DNA of 64,000 nt from positions 1 through 64,000 of the forward strand of contig JBKDKA010000082.1 of NCBI GenBank assembly GCA_046345315.1, given 5' to 3'. The stretch is from F1-80-MAGs062 sp046345315 (GTDB lineage: Bacteria > Planctomycetota > Planctomycetia > Planctomycetales > Planctomycetaceae). Shown one piece after another: positions 24,701-32,996 of the stretch. The number at the start of each line of letters is the position of its first letter. The stretch's first letter is position 1. A program made the position numbers and the translations under genes. Under the pieces are notes generated by a model. That model was given only the letters and a program-made list of their open reading frames with translations. It did not search any database and was not told the origin of the DNA.

Positions 24701-25310
24701 GAATGAGGTCTTCAAGCCGTATCTTGAAGCGCCAGCTGCAGCGCGGCAGCAGGCCAATCCATTCGCAGCTCTGATGGGTGGCGGGAATCGTGGCAACTCG
24801 GAATCGGCTCAGGTGCGAATGACAATCGGAGTCGACACACAGACCAGCACTCTGATTGTTTCTTCGAGCGAAGCGTTGTTCACACAGGTGCAGGAACTTG
24901 TGGGTAATCTGGACGAATCTTCTCGAAGTGCAAACCGTCAGGTCAAAGTGGTTCAACTGAAAAATGCGGATGTTGCTGATGTGCAGGAATCTCTGACATC
25001 GCTGTTTCCTCGCGTGCGGACGAACGTCAGTCAATCGACGACCGGAGGCAGCTCCGAAGGCGGCAACAGTCGAGGGCAGGCATCGGAACGCGAACGCAGT
25101 GGAAACAATAATCAGGATCCGTTCCAGCAGATGCTGCAGGAACGATTCCGTCAGCGAGCAGCGGAAATGGGCGGCGGTGGCCGAAATGGCGGCGGTGGAT
25201 TACCGGGTGACTTTGGCGGACGCGGCGGTTTCAACAATGGCAACCGTGGATCACAGAATGGCGCAGGGAATCAGGGCCGAGGTCAGCAGGGAAGACGCGG
25301 CAATCGTTAG
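21741..25310 (+). CDS. Secretin N-domain protein lacking the pore domain
   Basis: The 1189-residue exported protein heads the type II secretion operon. A signal peptide (FLVSLFLTLWVCAAQSQPAFA) is followed by a helical LTxxQ/Spy-like region (residues 30-215: LGLSADQITKI, LNLSEEQKASLQKL, LTPDQRTQFEKL) and a Ser/Pro/Glu linker. An N0-type domain comes next (near 280-350: FNFRYAPWDQVLTEFATAAG). About seven N1-type secretin repeats follow, each with a strand and a 'T-N-S-L-F-V-T-G'-like half (for example SRTNSLFVTGTAKQ and IRSNSLFVTGPEML). A Gly/Asn/Arg-rich tail ends it. The outer-membrane secretin (beta-barrel) domain expected at the C-terminus of GspD is absent. It could form a periplasmic ring or partner with a separate pore. 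The start is the ATG at 21741. Confidence 0.8.
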   Translation: MNHSCQRFLVSLFLTLWVCAAQSQPAFAQRSGSSETDLLKRSDVQEQLGLSADQITKISEFQKASSPGREIFDPFLARMKAVETEAERSKIREEMNQAIAAAKSSFQNNSMSVLNESQRRLLRSLYVREVGVRALLNDQIAEELNLSEEQKASLQKLRDEQRDASRTLGFNASDEERSKFETTWTEKTKGVLTPDQRTQFEKLSETTDKSAVAVSKKDSTAPSTASSSTPALTPPSAEPPPGESVVASFQSETASEPSSEEAADSSSSSKPETSAAGARKFSFNFRYAPWDQVLTEFATAAGLTLDLTVTPPGTFSHLDNSTYTANETLDVLNGYLLRKGYAILRKDGFLVCVNVDKGISPELIPDVPLENLSGVGENEIVRIELAIADVDVAVMAQEVESLLGPQGKMTAFTQTGTLIVSDTGANLRRIRKFLDNSLQRRKPDDLIFRSYHLKNISAEEAEILLMTQFGMRQGATNVSSATEERGNRDRRQPEPVQPASASSPPLQLAADSRTNSLFVTGTAKQQTLVEEIINAIDVSEAPDGTPLGSRSNSAPYLKVYTVSGVDAGEVTKSLDSMMPGVVINEDSRAGRIHIWGTERQHQQVEEWIRQFDGRGGSGSVAVIPLVRMDPLTASATLRSLFLSEGNSAPTIESDLTGRRLIVKGSADQIAQIRTVLTGLGEDGTGVRQNSQSGPVRRFSLQGRNPDEFLRYLQQSWESTERTPIRVIIPGNQGPIRDRRTPGKPETNPQRSESLPEESKDRHRDSTSQNRLRDRVLMTSSQTEPADSNETETTDAASNGAESNGEQPSQSEPEATEPESTDGIRVLVHGDELILSSSDEAALDRMESLLESLHQSLPQRSTWTVFYLQAADATETATMLEQIFPASSVTKTAAEGGLSFSSMFRPVTDTVSNMTGLSSLSTSPQVLRIIPDIRSNSLFVTGPEMLIRDVEEVLKVLDASDLPESLREMQPRMIEVRYADINEVSQIVNEVFKPYLEAPAAARQQANPFAALMGGGNRGNSESAQVRMTIGVDTQTSTLIVSSSEALFTQVQELVGNLDESSRSANRQVKVVQLKNADVADVQESLTSLFPRVRTNVSQSTTGGSSEGGNSRGQASERERSGNNNQDPFQQMLQERFRQRAAEMGGGGRNGGGGLPGDFGGRGGFNNGNRGSQNGAGNQGRGQQGRRGNR

Positions 25311-25346
25311 TGCATCGAAACAGGACTAAGACGGGACATTGGTTCC

Positions 25347-27032
25347 ATGGAACTCGGACAACTTCTTGTCGATGAGGGTCTGGTCACGCACGAACAGCTT
25401 GAGCAGGCTCGTCAGAACCAGACAGATTCACGCATCGATCAGACGCTCATTCGGATGGGAGTCGTCTCCGAAGACGCTGTCCTGAGAATGCTCGCCGATG
25501 AGCTGGGGATGGAATACATCGACCTCAAGGATATCGAGGTCGACGCAGAACTCCTGCAGAAGTTTCCGACATCCTCGATTTACCGACATTCACTGCTGCC
25601 GTTGTACCGCCGAAACGGGCGCGTCGTTGTCGCCACGGGAGATCCGCTGAGCGTTGACGGGCTTGATGAGCTCAGCACAATGACCGGCCAGAAGCTGGAA
25701 CCCGTGCTCACCCGTCGAGGGGAGCTCACGTCGCGAATCAATGAACTGCTCGGGGTCGGCGGAGACACAATCAATCAGCTCGTCCGAAAGCGAACGGAAG
25801 AAGGCATTGAACTGCTGGAGGAAATCGACGAGGACTTCGGGGAGCTTGCCGAGGGGGCTCAGGCACCGTCAGTGATTCGCCTCGTCAACGAACTGCTGAT
25901 GGAGGCTGTTAAGCTGCATGCGAGCGACATCCACATCGAAGCCGAGGAACAGGGGCTGAAGGTCCGATATCGTATGGACGGGCTGCTCCGAATTCAGCCG
26001 GTTCCACCTGAGATCAGTCAGTTCTCATCGGCGATTGTGACACGTCTCAAGATCATGGCTCACCTGAACATCGCGGAAAAGCGACTTCCGCAGGACGGAC
26101 GCATCAAGCTGCGAATTTCCGGTCGCGAAGTCGATGTGCGTGTTTCCATCATTCCCATGCTGCATGGTGAGGGAGTTGTCATGCGACTCCTCGACAAGGC
26201 ACGCATGAAGTTCAGCCTGAATGCTGTCGGAATGCCGCCGACGTGCATGAACATTTTTCGGCAGTTGATCGATCTTCCCCATGGAATCATTCTCGTGACC
26301 GGTCCGACCGGTAGCGGTAAGTCGACAACGCTGTACAGCGCGCTCAGTGAGATCCGTGATCCGTCCACAAAGATCATCACGGTCGAAGACCCCGTGGAAT
26401 ATCACATGGACGGAATCAGTCAGATTCAGGTTCACAGCAGAATCGGCCTGACATTCGCTGCGTCTCTTCGAAGCATCCTTCGCCACGACCCGGACGTTGT
26501 ACTGATCGGTGAAATTCGTGACGGTGAAACCGCGCAAAGCGCCATTCAGGCGTCTCTGACAGGACACCTCGTGTTCAGCACACTGCATACAAACGATGCT
26601 CCAAGTGCGTTCACTCGCCTGATTGATATGGGCGTTGAACCGTATCTGGTGGCGAGTACCGTGGAAGGAATTCTGGCACAGCGTCTGGTAAGGCGTCTCT
26701 GCACTCACTGTCGAAAGAAAGTCTCCCCGGATAAACTTGACATGCCGGTCGACTTTCCGGTACCCAGACCTGACTTCATCTATGAGCCGGTCGGATGCCG
26801 CGAATGTCGAGATACAGGTTATCAGGGTCGAATCGGCGTGTTCGAACTTCTCCGGACAGACCCTGTGATTCAGCGAATGTGTGCCGAACGAAGAAGCAGC
26901 ACAGAAATTCGAGACTACGCACTTTCGGCCGGCATGACAACACTTCGCTCCAGCGGCTGGGAACAGGTCATGGCCGGTGTCACAAGCCTTGAAGAAGTGG
27001 TGCGAATTACACGCGGTGACATCATTGGATAG
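25347..27032 (+). CDS. gspE: Type II secretion / type IV pilus ATPase GspE
   Basis: The 561-residue cytoplasmic ATPase powers pseudopilus assembly. Residues 1-150 form an MshEN-type N-domain (MELGQLLVDEGLVTHEQLEQA). The catalytic part holds the Walker A motif GPTGSGKSTTLY near residue 320, an Asp box (SIIPMLHGEGVVMRLL before it, IITVEDPVEY after it), Walker B (DPDVVLIGEIRDGETA) and the His box (HLVFSTLHTNDA). A four-Cys zinc element follows (CTHC and CREC, about 35 residues apart). All key residues are present. It starts 36 bases after the secretin-like gene, and an 85-bp palindrome fills the space before gspF. Confidence 0.93.
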   Translation: MELGQLLVDEGLVTHEQLEQARQNQTDSRIDQTLIRMGVVSEDAVLRMLADELGMEYIDLKDIEVDAELLQKFPTSSIYRHSLLPLYRRNGRVVVATGDPLSVDGLDELSTMTGQKLEPVLTRRGELTSRINELLGVGGDTINQLVRKRTEEGIELLEEIDEDFGELAEGAQAPSVIRLVNELLMEAVKLHASDIHIEAEEQGLKVRYRMDGLLRIQPVPPEISQFSSAIVTRLKIMAHLNIAEKRLPQDGRIKLRISGREVDVRVSIIPMLHGEGVVMRLLDKARMKFSLNAVGMPPTCMNIFRQLIDLPHGIILVTGPTGSGKSTTLYSALSEIRDPSTKIITVEDPVEYHMDGISQIQVHSRIGLTFAASLRSILRHDPDVVLIGEIRDGETAQSAIQASLTGHLVFSTLHTNDAPSAFTRLIDMGVEPYLVASTVEGILAQRLVRRLCTHCRKKVSPDKLDMPVDFPVPRPDFIYEPVGCRECRDTGYQGRIGVFELLRTDPVIQRMCAERRSSTEIRDYALSAGMTTLRSSGWEQVMAGVTSLEEVVRITRGDIIG

Positions 27033-27038
27033 AGTGTA

Positions 27039-27123
27039 TTTCAAAACCGGGACTGGCCCCCTTGCACCTTCAGAATGTGCAGAGTAAGAACGAGTCCATC
27101 GGGAGCCTGCCCCGGTTTCGAAA
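27039..27123 (+). repeat. 85-bp palindromic repeat, copy B (gspE-gspF)
   Basis: It begins TTTCAAAACCGGGACTGGCCCCC and ends GGGAGCCTGCCCCGGTTTCGAAA; the ends are inverted copies. It has the same orientation as copy C, opposite to A, D and E. It fills almost the whole 118-bp gap between gspE and gspF, so it is transcribed with the operon unless an internal promoter exists. Confidence 0.85.
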
Positions 27124-27150
27124 GCACCTGTAGCATCTGCAGAAAGCGTC

Positions 27151-28359
27151 ATGCCCGACTTCGATTATCTTGCTCGTGAGACCACCGGAAAGCAGGTGAC
27201 AGGCACGTTGTCAGCTGTCAGCGAGCAGGATGCGCTGTCGATTCTCGCCGGCCGAAGCCTGTTTCCTGTGCGAGTGACGATCACCGCTGCATCGAAGAAA
27301 CAGGCGAATGTCGGTTCGCAGCGTGTTTCCGCTCGCCATCTGACGGTCTTTTATAACCAGATGGCGGACCTGCTGCGATCCGGTGTTCCACTTCTCAGAT
27401 CACTTCAACTGCTGGAAGATCAGACATCACAGCCGTCACTCAAACTGGTCATTCAGGACGTACGCGAACAGGTCGCTGACGGCTCGAGACTCAATGACGC
27501 AATGCGTCGTCATCCGCGAACATTCAACGGTCTCACGGTCAGCATGGTCCGCGCCGGCGAAGAAGGAAGCTTCCTGGAAGAAGTACTGGCACGCATTGCA
27601 GCATTCAATGACCATCAGGAAGAACTCAAGGGAAAAGTCACAGGGGCGATGGTGTATCCACTGTTTCTGATGATTGCAGGAACGGGAATCGTCTCCGTGA
27701 TGATGGTCTGGTTCGTGCCGAAATTTGCAGCGATCTTTGATCGAATGAAGAAACAGGGAAATCTTCCCTGGGCCACGACAACACTCCTCGGCATCAGCGA
27801 CACTCTTCAGGACTGGTGGATGCTGATACTCGTTGCAATCATTGGGATCACTGCCGGACTGATTTCATGGTTCCGCACCGAAGCTGGTGCCCGTCAGCTG
27901 GATCTGTTTCGACTGAAGGTTCCTGGCCTGGGGCCGATTCTGCAGAACCTCGCTGTCGCTCGCTTCTGTCGCATGCTGGGAACACTGCTCAGAAATGGTG
28001 TTCCCATCCTTCAGTCACTTCGGATCGCCAAGGATGCGAGCGGCAATATGATTCTAGCGGAAGCCATCGGAAACGCCGTCGAAAACGTCAGCAGTGGTCA
28101 GTCTCTGGCTGCACCTCTGCGAGCCAGCGGACAGTTTTCTCGTGAACTTGTGGAAATGATTGCCGTTGGCGAAGAAGCCAACAATCTGGAAAATGTGCTC
28201 ATCGGAGTGGCTGATAACCTCGAACGTCGAACAAGCCGCCGCATTGATATGGCCGTACGACTGCTCGAACCTGTCATGCTGCTCATCATGGCAGCGGTTG
28301 TCACATTCGTGATTGCCGCATTGCTCCTTCCGGTCCTTAATCTATCATCCACCGCCTGA
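27151..28359 (+). CDS. gspF: Type II secretion inner-membrane platform protein GspF
   Basis: The 402-residue protein is the polytopic platform on which the ATPase acts. It shows the two repeated GspF/PilC domains. The first runs from about residue 65 (FYNQMADLLRSGVPLLRSLQLLE, VRAGEEGSFLEEVLARIA) and ends in a membrane helix (YPLFLMIAGTGIVSVMMVWFVPKF). The second starts at about residue 265 (ARFCRMLGTLLRNGVPILQSL, IAVGEEANNLENVLIGVAD) and ends in the C-terminal helix VMLLIMAAVVTFVIAALLLP. The length and all duplicated motifs are standard. The gene lies between two copies of the palindromic repeat. Confidence 0.93.
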   Translation: MPDFDYLARETTGKQVTGTLSAVSEQDALSILAGRSLFPVRVTITAASKKQANVGSQRVSARHLTVFYNQMADLLRSGVPLLRSLQLLEDQTSQPSLKLVIQDVREQVADGSRLNDAMRRHPRTFNGLTVSMVRAGEEGSFLEEVLARIAAFNDHQEELKGKVTGAMVYPLFLMIAGTGIVSVMMVWFVPKFAAIFDRMKKQGNLPWATTTLLGISDTLQDWWMLILVAIIGITAGLISWFRTEAGARQLDLFRLKVPGLGPILQNLAVARFCRMLGTLLRNGVPILQSLRIAKDASGNMILAEAIGNAVENVSSGQSLAAPLRASGQFSRELVEMIAVGEEANNLENVLIGVADNLERRTSRRIDMAVRLLEPVMLLIMAAVVTFVIAALLLPVLNLSSTA

Positions 28360-28380
28360 TGCTGAGACTCCTGAAACGCA

Positions 28381-28465
28381 TTTCAAAACCGGGACAGGCA
28401 CCCTTGCAGTTGCAGATTTCGCAGGAACACTCGACATCCTTCGGGAGCCAGTCCCGGTTTTGAAA
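28381..28465 (+). repeat. 85-bp palindromic repeat, copy C (gspF-gspG)
   Basis: It begins TTTCAAAACCGGGACAGGCACCC and ends GGGAGCCAGTCCCGGTTTTGAAA, the best-preserved palindrome of the family. The interior TTGCAGTTGCAGATTTCGCAGGAA matches the reverse complement of copy A closely. It lies 22 bp after gspF and about 105 bp before gspG. Confidence 0.88.
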
Positions 28466-28569
28466 CTAGCTGTACCGAATCAACGATGGACAAACTCGAT
28501 CAGAACAGACTCATTGACACCCCTGTCATTTCCTCCCTCAGAATTCAGTGTTATCGGAAAGAGTTCAGT

Positions 28570-29094
28570 ATGAGACGATCAGCAACATTCAGTCTTCAGT
28601 ACCGATCTGGTTTTGCGAGCTCCACACTTCGAAGTTCCGCAGACCGGAATCGCAGCGGTTTCACACTGCTGGAGATGCTGATTGTGCTCGGAATCATCCT
28701 CGTGATCGCCGCGATGGTCGTCCCGAATCTCGTGGGAGCTCAGCAGGGCGCCAACGAAAAGGCCACGATGGCATCCATTAAGCAGGTTGAATCCGTAACC
28801 AAGCAGTACGCGGTGGATCACGACGGCAGTTTCTACACGGGAAACGGAACTGATGCCTGGCAGGCGTTCATCAAGCCGGAACCTTATCGTGGCCGGAACA
28901 TCCGTCCGTACTACGAAGAACCACCGGTTGATGCCTGGGGAAATGTGCTTCACTATGAATGGGATGGCAAGGGACACAGCAAAGCGAGCAACGCACTGAA
29001 ACCCGCCGTCTGGTCGTCCGGCCCCGACGGAAAAGACGACAGCGGCTCAGGAGATGACATCAACAACTGGACCTCGGCGCAGGCATCGAAATGA
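28570..29094 (+). CDS. gspG: Major pseudopilin GspG
   Basis: The 174-residue prepilin has a 29-residue leader that ends at a type IV prepilin peptidase site, RSG^FTLLEMLIVLGIILV, with the Glu at position +5. The globular part carries the GspG signatures: LVGAQQGANEKATMASIKQVE along the helix and VDAWGNVLHYEW near the C-terminus, which corresponds to the conserved DPWGxPY region and calcium loop. The ATG at 28570 has GGAAAGAG upstream; an in-frame ATG at 28486 would give an overlong leader. It overlaps gspH by 4 bases. Confidence 0.9.
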   Translation: MRRSATFSLQYRSGFASSTLRSSADRNRSGFTLLEMLIVLGIILVIAAMVVPNLVGAQQGANEKATMASIKQVESVTKQYAVDHDGSFYTGNGTDAWQAFIKPEPYRGRNIRPYYEEPPVDAWGNVLHYEWDGKGHSKASNALKPAVWSSGPDGKDDSGSGDDINNWTSAQASK

Positions 29095-29735
29095 AACGTC
29101 CTGCGAATCAGTCAGTGCATCTCTCGACGGAATCAGATTCCGTCGACCACTACTGCATTCGCAGTGCTTTTTCACTGGCCGAACTGTTGATTGCGCTCAT
29201 GGTTCTGCTGGCAGTGGCAGGAATGGCCGCGCCACCTCTCGTGGAGCGCATGCGCGACAATTTTGTGGGTCGAGGTGCGGAGTCTGTTCGTGAGGTTCTC
29301 TCGCAGGCACGGACTCTGGCCATTGATTCCGGAATCGATTATCAGTTTCGCTACGAACCGGAGGGCCACCGATTCGTCGTCCTGCCCTCAGAGATTGAAC
29401 CGACTGACTCCAACTCACTGACCACATCATCCAAAGCCGCTGAATACATCAGACTGTCCGGTGAACTCGATGAACAGCTGTTTCTGAAAGCGATGGACCC
29501 GAAGTCCGAGACGACGGAAAACCTGAAGACCGAATGGTTTCATGGTCTCAATGATGCGTCTTCGCTCAGTCAGGCTTCATGGTCTTCACCGATCGACTTT
29601 CGTTTTGACGGCAGCGCGACGGATCGCACATTTCGCGTCGCGGACGCTGAGGGACGAACTGCTGAACTGACCGTGCGAGGGCTGACCGGTTCCGTCCGAG
29701 TCACTCCGGTTTACCAGCAGGAGGACGTCCGGTGA
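29091..29735 (+). CDS. gspH: Minor pseudopilin GspH-like
   Basis: The 214-residue protein has a leader of about 24 residues and a prepilin motif SA^FSLAELLIALMVLLAVAG (Glu at +5). A globular domain of GspH type follows (NFVGRGAESVREVLSQARTLAIDSG, then beta-strands to LTVRGLTGSVRVTPV). The residue before the cleavage site is Ala rather than Gly, which prepilin peptidases tolerate less often. It starts inside the gspG stop (ATGA) and ends inside the gspI start (GTGA), so translation is coupled. It is assigned to H by position and by the GspH-like helix. Confidence 0.8.
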   Translation: MKRPANQSVHLSTESDSVDHYCIRSAFSLAELLIALMVLLAVAGMAAPPLVERMRDNFVGRGAESVREVLSQARTLAIDSGIDYQFRYEPEGHRFVVLPSEIEPTDSNSLTTSSKAAEYIRLSGELDEQLFLKAMDPKSETTENLKTEWFHGLNDASSLSQASWSSPIDFRFDGSATDRTFRVADAEGRTAELTVRGLTGSVRVTPVYQQEDVR

Positions 29736-30274
29736 AACCTCTACTGAGCAAAAGACCGGACTGCAGCAGCCCGTGCCATATGCGTCGGATGAGATCGCTC
29801 AGAATGCAAGGCAAGGCAACCAAACATTCGGCGCCAACGTCTTCGGCAGAGACTCTATGTCTGCCCATTAGAAATGGCCTGACTCTACTGGAAGTGCTTG
29901 TCGCCGTGACGATCTTCTTCGGATCACTGACGGCCATTCTTCAGTTGCTGGCCACTGGTCAGCAGGCCGAACTGATGACGCGGCTTCAGACGGAAGCCGT
30001 CATGAGATGCGAAGCGGTCATGTCTGAAGTTGTCTCCGGAGCTAAAGAACTCGAATCAGCAGATGCTCAGCCGTTTACAGACCATGACGGCACTGGAACA
30101 TGGCAGTGGACGCTGGAAGTGGCCAGCACGGACACCGCCAACCTCCTTCAGGTGACTGTCACAGTGGAATACGTTCTCAGCAAGGACGATATTCCCGCAA
30201 CATACACGCTCCGACGATACATGAGAGACCCGCAGATCTTTCTGGATGCGGCCGCCACGGAGGACACTCCATGA
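29732..30274 (+). CDS. gspI: Minor pseudopilin GspI-like
   Basis: The 180-residue protein has a long leader of about 47 residues ending at RNG^LTLLEVLVAVTIFFGSL, a normal prepilin motif with Glu at +5. A small globular domain follows (TGTWQWTLEVASTDTANLLQ, VTVTVEYV). The start is GTG at 29732 with GGAGG about 7 bases upstream, overlapping gspH by 4 bases. Such a long leader is unusual (6-30 is typical), but no better internal start is visible. It overlaps gspJ by 4 bases. Confidence 0.8.
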   Translation: MKPLLSKRPDCSSPCHMRRMRSLRMQGKATKHSAPTSSAETLCLPIRNGLTLLEVLVAVTIFFGSLTAILQLLATGQQAELMTRLQTEAVMRCEAVMSEVVSGAKELESADAQPFTDHDGTGTWQWTLEVASTDTANLLQVTVTVEYVLSKDDIPATYTLRRYMRDPQIFLDAAATEDTP

Positions 30275-31236
30275 GGCTGAGCATTCCCGAAGGAGATAGA
30301 CTGATCATCGATCAGAACTGGATCAACCTGAGATCAAGTGCGGCGAGGTCAGGAACTCGACGTGAGGCGTTCACACTGCTGGAAGTTGTGATCTCCGTCG
30401 GGCTCATCAGTCTGCTCATGGCCGGACTTTATTCTGCCATGAATCTCTGTTTCACACTTCAGACGGACAGCCATGATGACGTCGAACGCCTTCAGATTGC
30501 CAGAATTGTTCTTCGACAGTTCACACGAGACATCCAGTCTGTTGTTTTCGTGAACAACACTGAGGAAAACAGCGGATCGTCCGCCGGAGCTGGGTCAGAG
30601 ACCTCCGGTACGGATTCTTCCGGCAGCGAAACGAGTTCTTCAGAAACAAATCTGGATACACAGAGCACTCTGCGAACCAGTGGTCTCGCGGGGTCTGAAA
30701 CTGAACTGATGTTGTTCGTCAGTCGGCCCGACCGGGGGTTCAGCTATGTTCCGGCGACCGAGATCGCGTCAGCGGCGGATCGAAGCAGTGATGTGATGGT
30801 GATCAGATACCTGATGGCACAGGAAGGAGCAGGGGGGCTCGGTTCCGCAGTGGCCGAAAGAGAATCTTCGGGGCGCACAACCGGCCCGGCCGGTCTGATC
30901 CGACTTGAAGGCGACGCGCAGACAGTCACTCAGGCCATGCAGGAGAACGAGGAAGAAAAGCAGCTTGATGCAGCGAAGCTTTGGGCAGCAGAAGTCACAG
31001 ACATCCGGTTTCAGTACTTCGACGGTGTGAACTGGCAGTCAGAATGGGACAGTCAGAAAAGTCGTTCCGTACCCAACGCCATCGAAGTGGTGATCACCCT
31101 GAGAACATTACCTCCGGAAAACCAGGATTCATCGGAATCCGATCAGGAAGATCAGTTCGCTTTGCCGGAATCGATGCACCGCATGGTCGTCAGTCTCCCG
31201 ATTGCATCGCCTGCGATACCGGAGACATCGTTGTGA
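30271..31236 (+). CDS. gspJ: Minor pseudopilin GspJ-like
   Basis: The 321-residue protein has a leader of about 32 residues and the prepilin motif REA^FTLLEVVISVGLISLLMAG (Glu at +5). The GspJ-type continuation is LQIARIVLRQFTRDIQSVVF, and the C-terminal strand runs ELMLFVSRPD to VTDIRFQYFDGVNW, the segment typical of GspJ. A Ser/Glu/Thr-rich insertion (about residues 100-135) is extra. The ATG at 30271 follows CGGAGGA by 7 bases and overlaps the gspI stop; the 3' end overlaps the gspK GTG by 4 bases. Confidence 0.83.
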   Translation: MRLSIPEGDRLIIDQNWINLRSSAARSGTRREAFTLLEVVISVGLISLLMAGLYSAMNLCFTLQTDSHDDVERLQIARIVLRQFTRDIQSVVFVNNTEENSGSSAGAGSETSGTDSSGSETSSSETNLDTQSTLRTSGLAGSETELMLFVSRPDRGFSYVPATEIASAADRSSDVMVIRYLMAQEGAGGLGSAVAERESSGRTTGPAGLIRLEGDAQTVTQAMQENEEEKQLDAAKLWAAEVTDIRFQYFDGVNWQSEWDSQKSRSVPNAIEVVITLRTLPPENQDSSESDQEDQFALPESMHRMVVSLPIASPAIPETSL

Positions 31237-32996
31237 ACCGATTCTCTCAGAGGCACCGACGGGCGTCTTCCGGTGCATCCACCGGAGCATCGACCTGCGA
31301 AACAGCATCGCCTCGCTGCGGCAGGCTCGACCAAGGTTCAAAACGTCCGTCCGAAATTGGGATTCTGCACTCCCGTGGCAACAGACGGCACGAGAGAAAA
31401 ACAGATCATCGAGATGGATTTGTTCTGCTGGTTGTCACGATCGTGGTTGCGCTTCTGACACTGGCGGCCTATACCTTCACCGGAACGATGCAGGTTGAAC
31501 AGGAAGCCACGGTGATGCATGGACGAGACGTGCAGGCTCGTCTGATGGCGGAATCAGCAGTCGAATACACAGCGATTCGGATCGCGGAGAAGCAGAAAGA
31601 CTCCACGGTCAATCTGTTTCACGATCCGGACCTGTTTCGCGGTCAGCAACTCGACGAAGCACCTGTACCACGTGGACAGGTTCGGTTTTCTGTCGTGACT
31701 CCGAATAACAGTGATGAGTCAACTGGCGCACCCAGGTTCGGTCTCTCGACGGAGAACGCACGATTCCATCTCAATCGTCTTCCGGAGTTCGAACAGGATG
31801 ACGATGACACAACAGACGCCGTGCTGGCATTGTCACAGATTCCCGGGATGACGGAGAGCATCGCGAATTCCATACTCGACTGGATCGACAGTGACAGCGA
31901 ACGACGTCCGGGCGGAGCAGAATCGGCAGACTATCAGGCCATGGGGCTCCCGTACGAAGCACTAAATGCGCCAATGAAATCCATTGAGGAACTGCTTCAG
32001 ATTCAGGGCGTCACACCAGAACTGTTCTACGGCGAAGATGCCAACATGAACGGCATCCTTGATCCGAATGAAGACGACGGAGAAGCATCGCGTCCCTCCG
32101 ACAACGGTGACGGAGTTCTTGACCGAGGCTGGCGATCATTATTCACTGTTTCTGCCAGAGAGAACAATCTGCAGCCGGATGGGAGTGCACGAATCAACCT
32201 GAACCAGGGACTGATGACGGAACTTTTCGATGCGGTCGAAGCTGAGTTCGATGAACCAACAGCTCAGTTTGTCGTGGCCTGGCGTCTGTTCGGAAGTACC
32301 AACGCCGTCTCCGCTACGCAGCAGAGTCTCTCGGTGACGGAAAAAGACGCCGCAACAGCCGTCGGTAAAGCGGTGGCCGGTGGAATTGAAGGTTCCGTCA
32401 CACGTGGAGGCATGGACCTGACGCAAGTTGCGGCATGGTCTTATCGATCGGTTTACGATCTGATCGACGCCACGGTCGATGCAAAAATCAACGGCAGCAT
32501 GACAACGCTCTCCAGCCCGTGGACGTCGGACCCGGCGAGCCTGATGGAAAAAATGCCGCTGCTGGAGCAGGCGATGAGCTGCACCGAAGATTCTCAGATA
32601 CTCGGTCGAATCAACATCAACGAGGCCCCCGTTACTGTGCTGATGGCAATCCCGGGAATGACAGAATCCATCGCAGACGCCATCATCGCCGCTCGTCCCG
32701 CAGTCGAAGATGGTTCCGATTCCACTTCTGTGATGGAAACCCGAAACAGTCCGTCCTGGCTGCTGGCGGAAGGAATTGTCGATGTCGAAACACTGCGGAT
32801 GATTGGTCCCTGGCTGACCTGCGGCGGAGACGTTTATTACTTCCAGGCAATCGGACACTTCGATGAAGGAGGTCCGAACACTCGACTGGAAGCCACGATT
32901 GATGGCACTCAGTCTCCGCCTCGAATTCTCTTTCAGCGGGATCTCACCAGCCTTGGTCGCGGTTTTCACCCGGCAGTGCTGAATGTAAGTCCGTAG
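31233..32996 (+). CDS. gspK: GspK-like minor pseudopilin
   Basis: The 587-residue protein starts at GTG 31233, with GGAG 8 bases upstream. A basic leader of about 60 residues ends at HRDG^FVLLVVTIVVALLTLAAYTF; as in other GspK proteins the +5 position is not Glu. The large exported part has two helix-hairpin-helix-like SAM modules typical of GspK (LSQIPGMTESIANSILDWIDSD near 205 and MAIPGMTESIADAIIAARP near 475) and a helical insertion between them. GspK caps the pseudopilus tip in other systems. It ends the operon; genes for GspC, L, M and a pore-forming secretin are not present here. Confidence 0.82.
   Translation: MNRFSQRHRRASSGASTGASTCETASPRCGRLDQGSKRPSEIGILHSRGNRRHERKTDHRDGFVLLVVTIVVALLTLAAYTFTGTMQVEQEATVMHGRDVQARLMAESAVEYTAIRIAEKQKDSTVNLFHDPDLFRGQQLDEAPVPRGQVRFSVVTPNNSDESTGAPRFGLSTENARFHLNRLPEFEQDDDDTTDAVLALSQIPGMTESIANSILDWIDSDSERRPGGAESADYQAMGLPYEALNAPMKSIEELLQIQGVTPELFYGEDANMNGILDPNEDDGEASRPSDNGDGVLDRGWRSLFTVSARENNLQPDGSARINLNQGLMTELFDAVEAEFDEPTAQFVVAWRLFGSTNAVSATQQSLSVTEKDAATAVGKAVAGGIEGSVTRGGMDLTQVAAWSYRSVYDLIDATVDAKINGSMTTLSSPWTSDPASLMEKMPLLEQAMSCTEDSQILGRININEAPVTVLMAIPGMTESIADAIIAARPAVEDGSDSTSVMETRNSPSWLLAEGIVDVETLRMIGPWLTCGGDVYYFQAIGHFDEGGPNTRLEATIDGTQSPPRILFQRDLTSLGRGFHPAVLNVSP

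Noticed and set aside
26025..27152. Long minus-strand open frame (375 codons) opposite gspE
   Set aside because: It lies entirely within a gene with full ATPase motifs; the translation has no domain features and is rich in His/Cys/Arg as expected from antisense codons.
32139..32969. Minus-strand open frame of 276 codons opposite gspK
   Set aside because: Antisense to a well-supported pseudopilin gene; no ribosome site or family feature.
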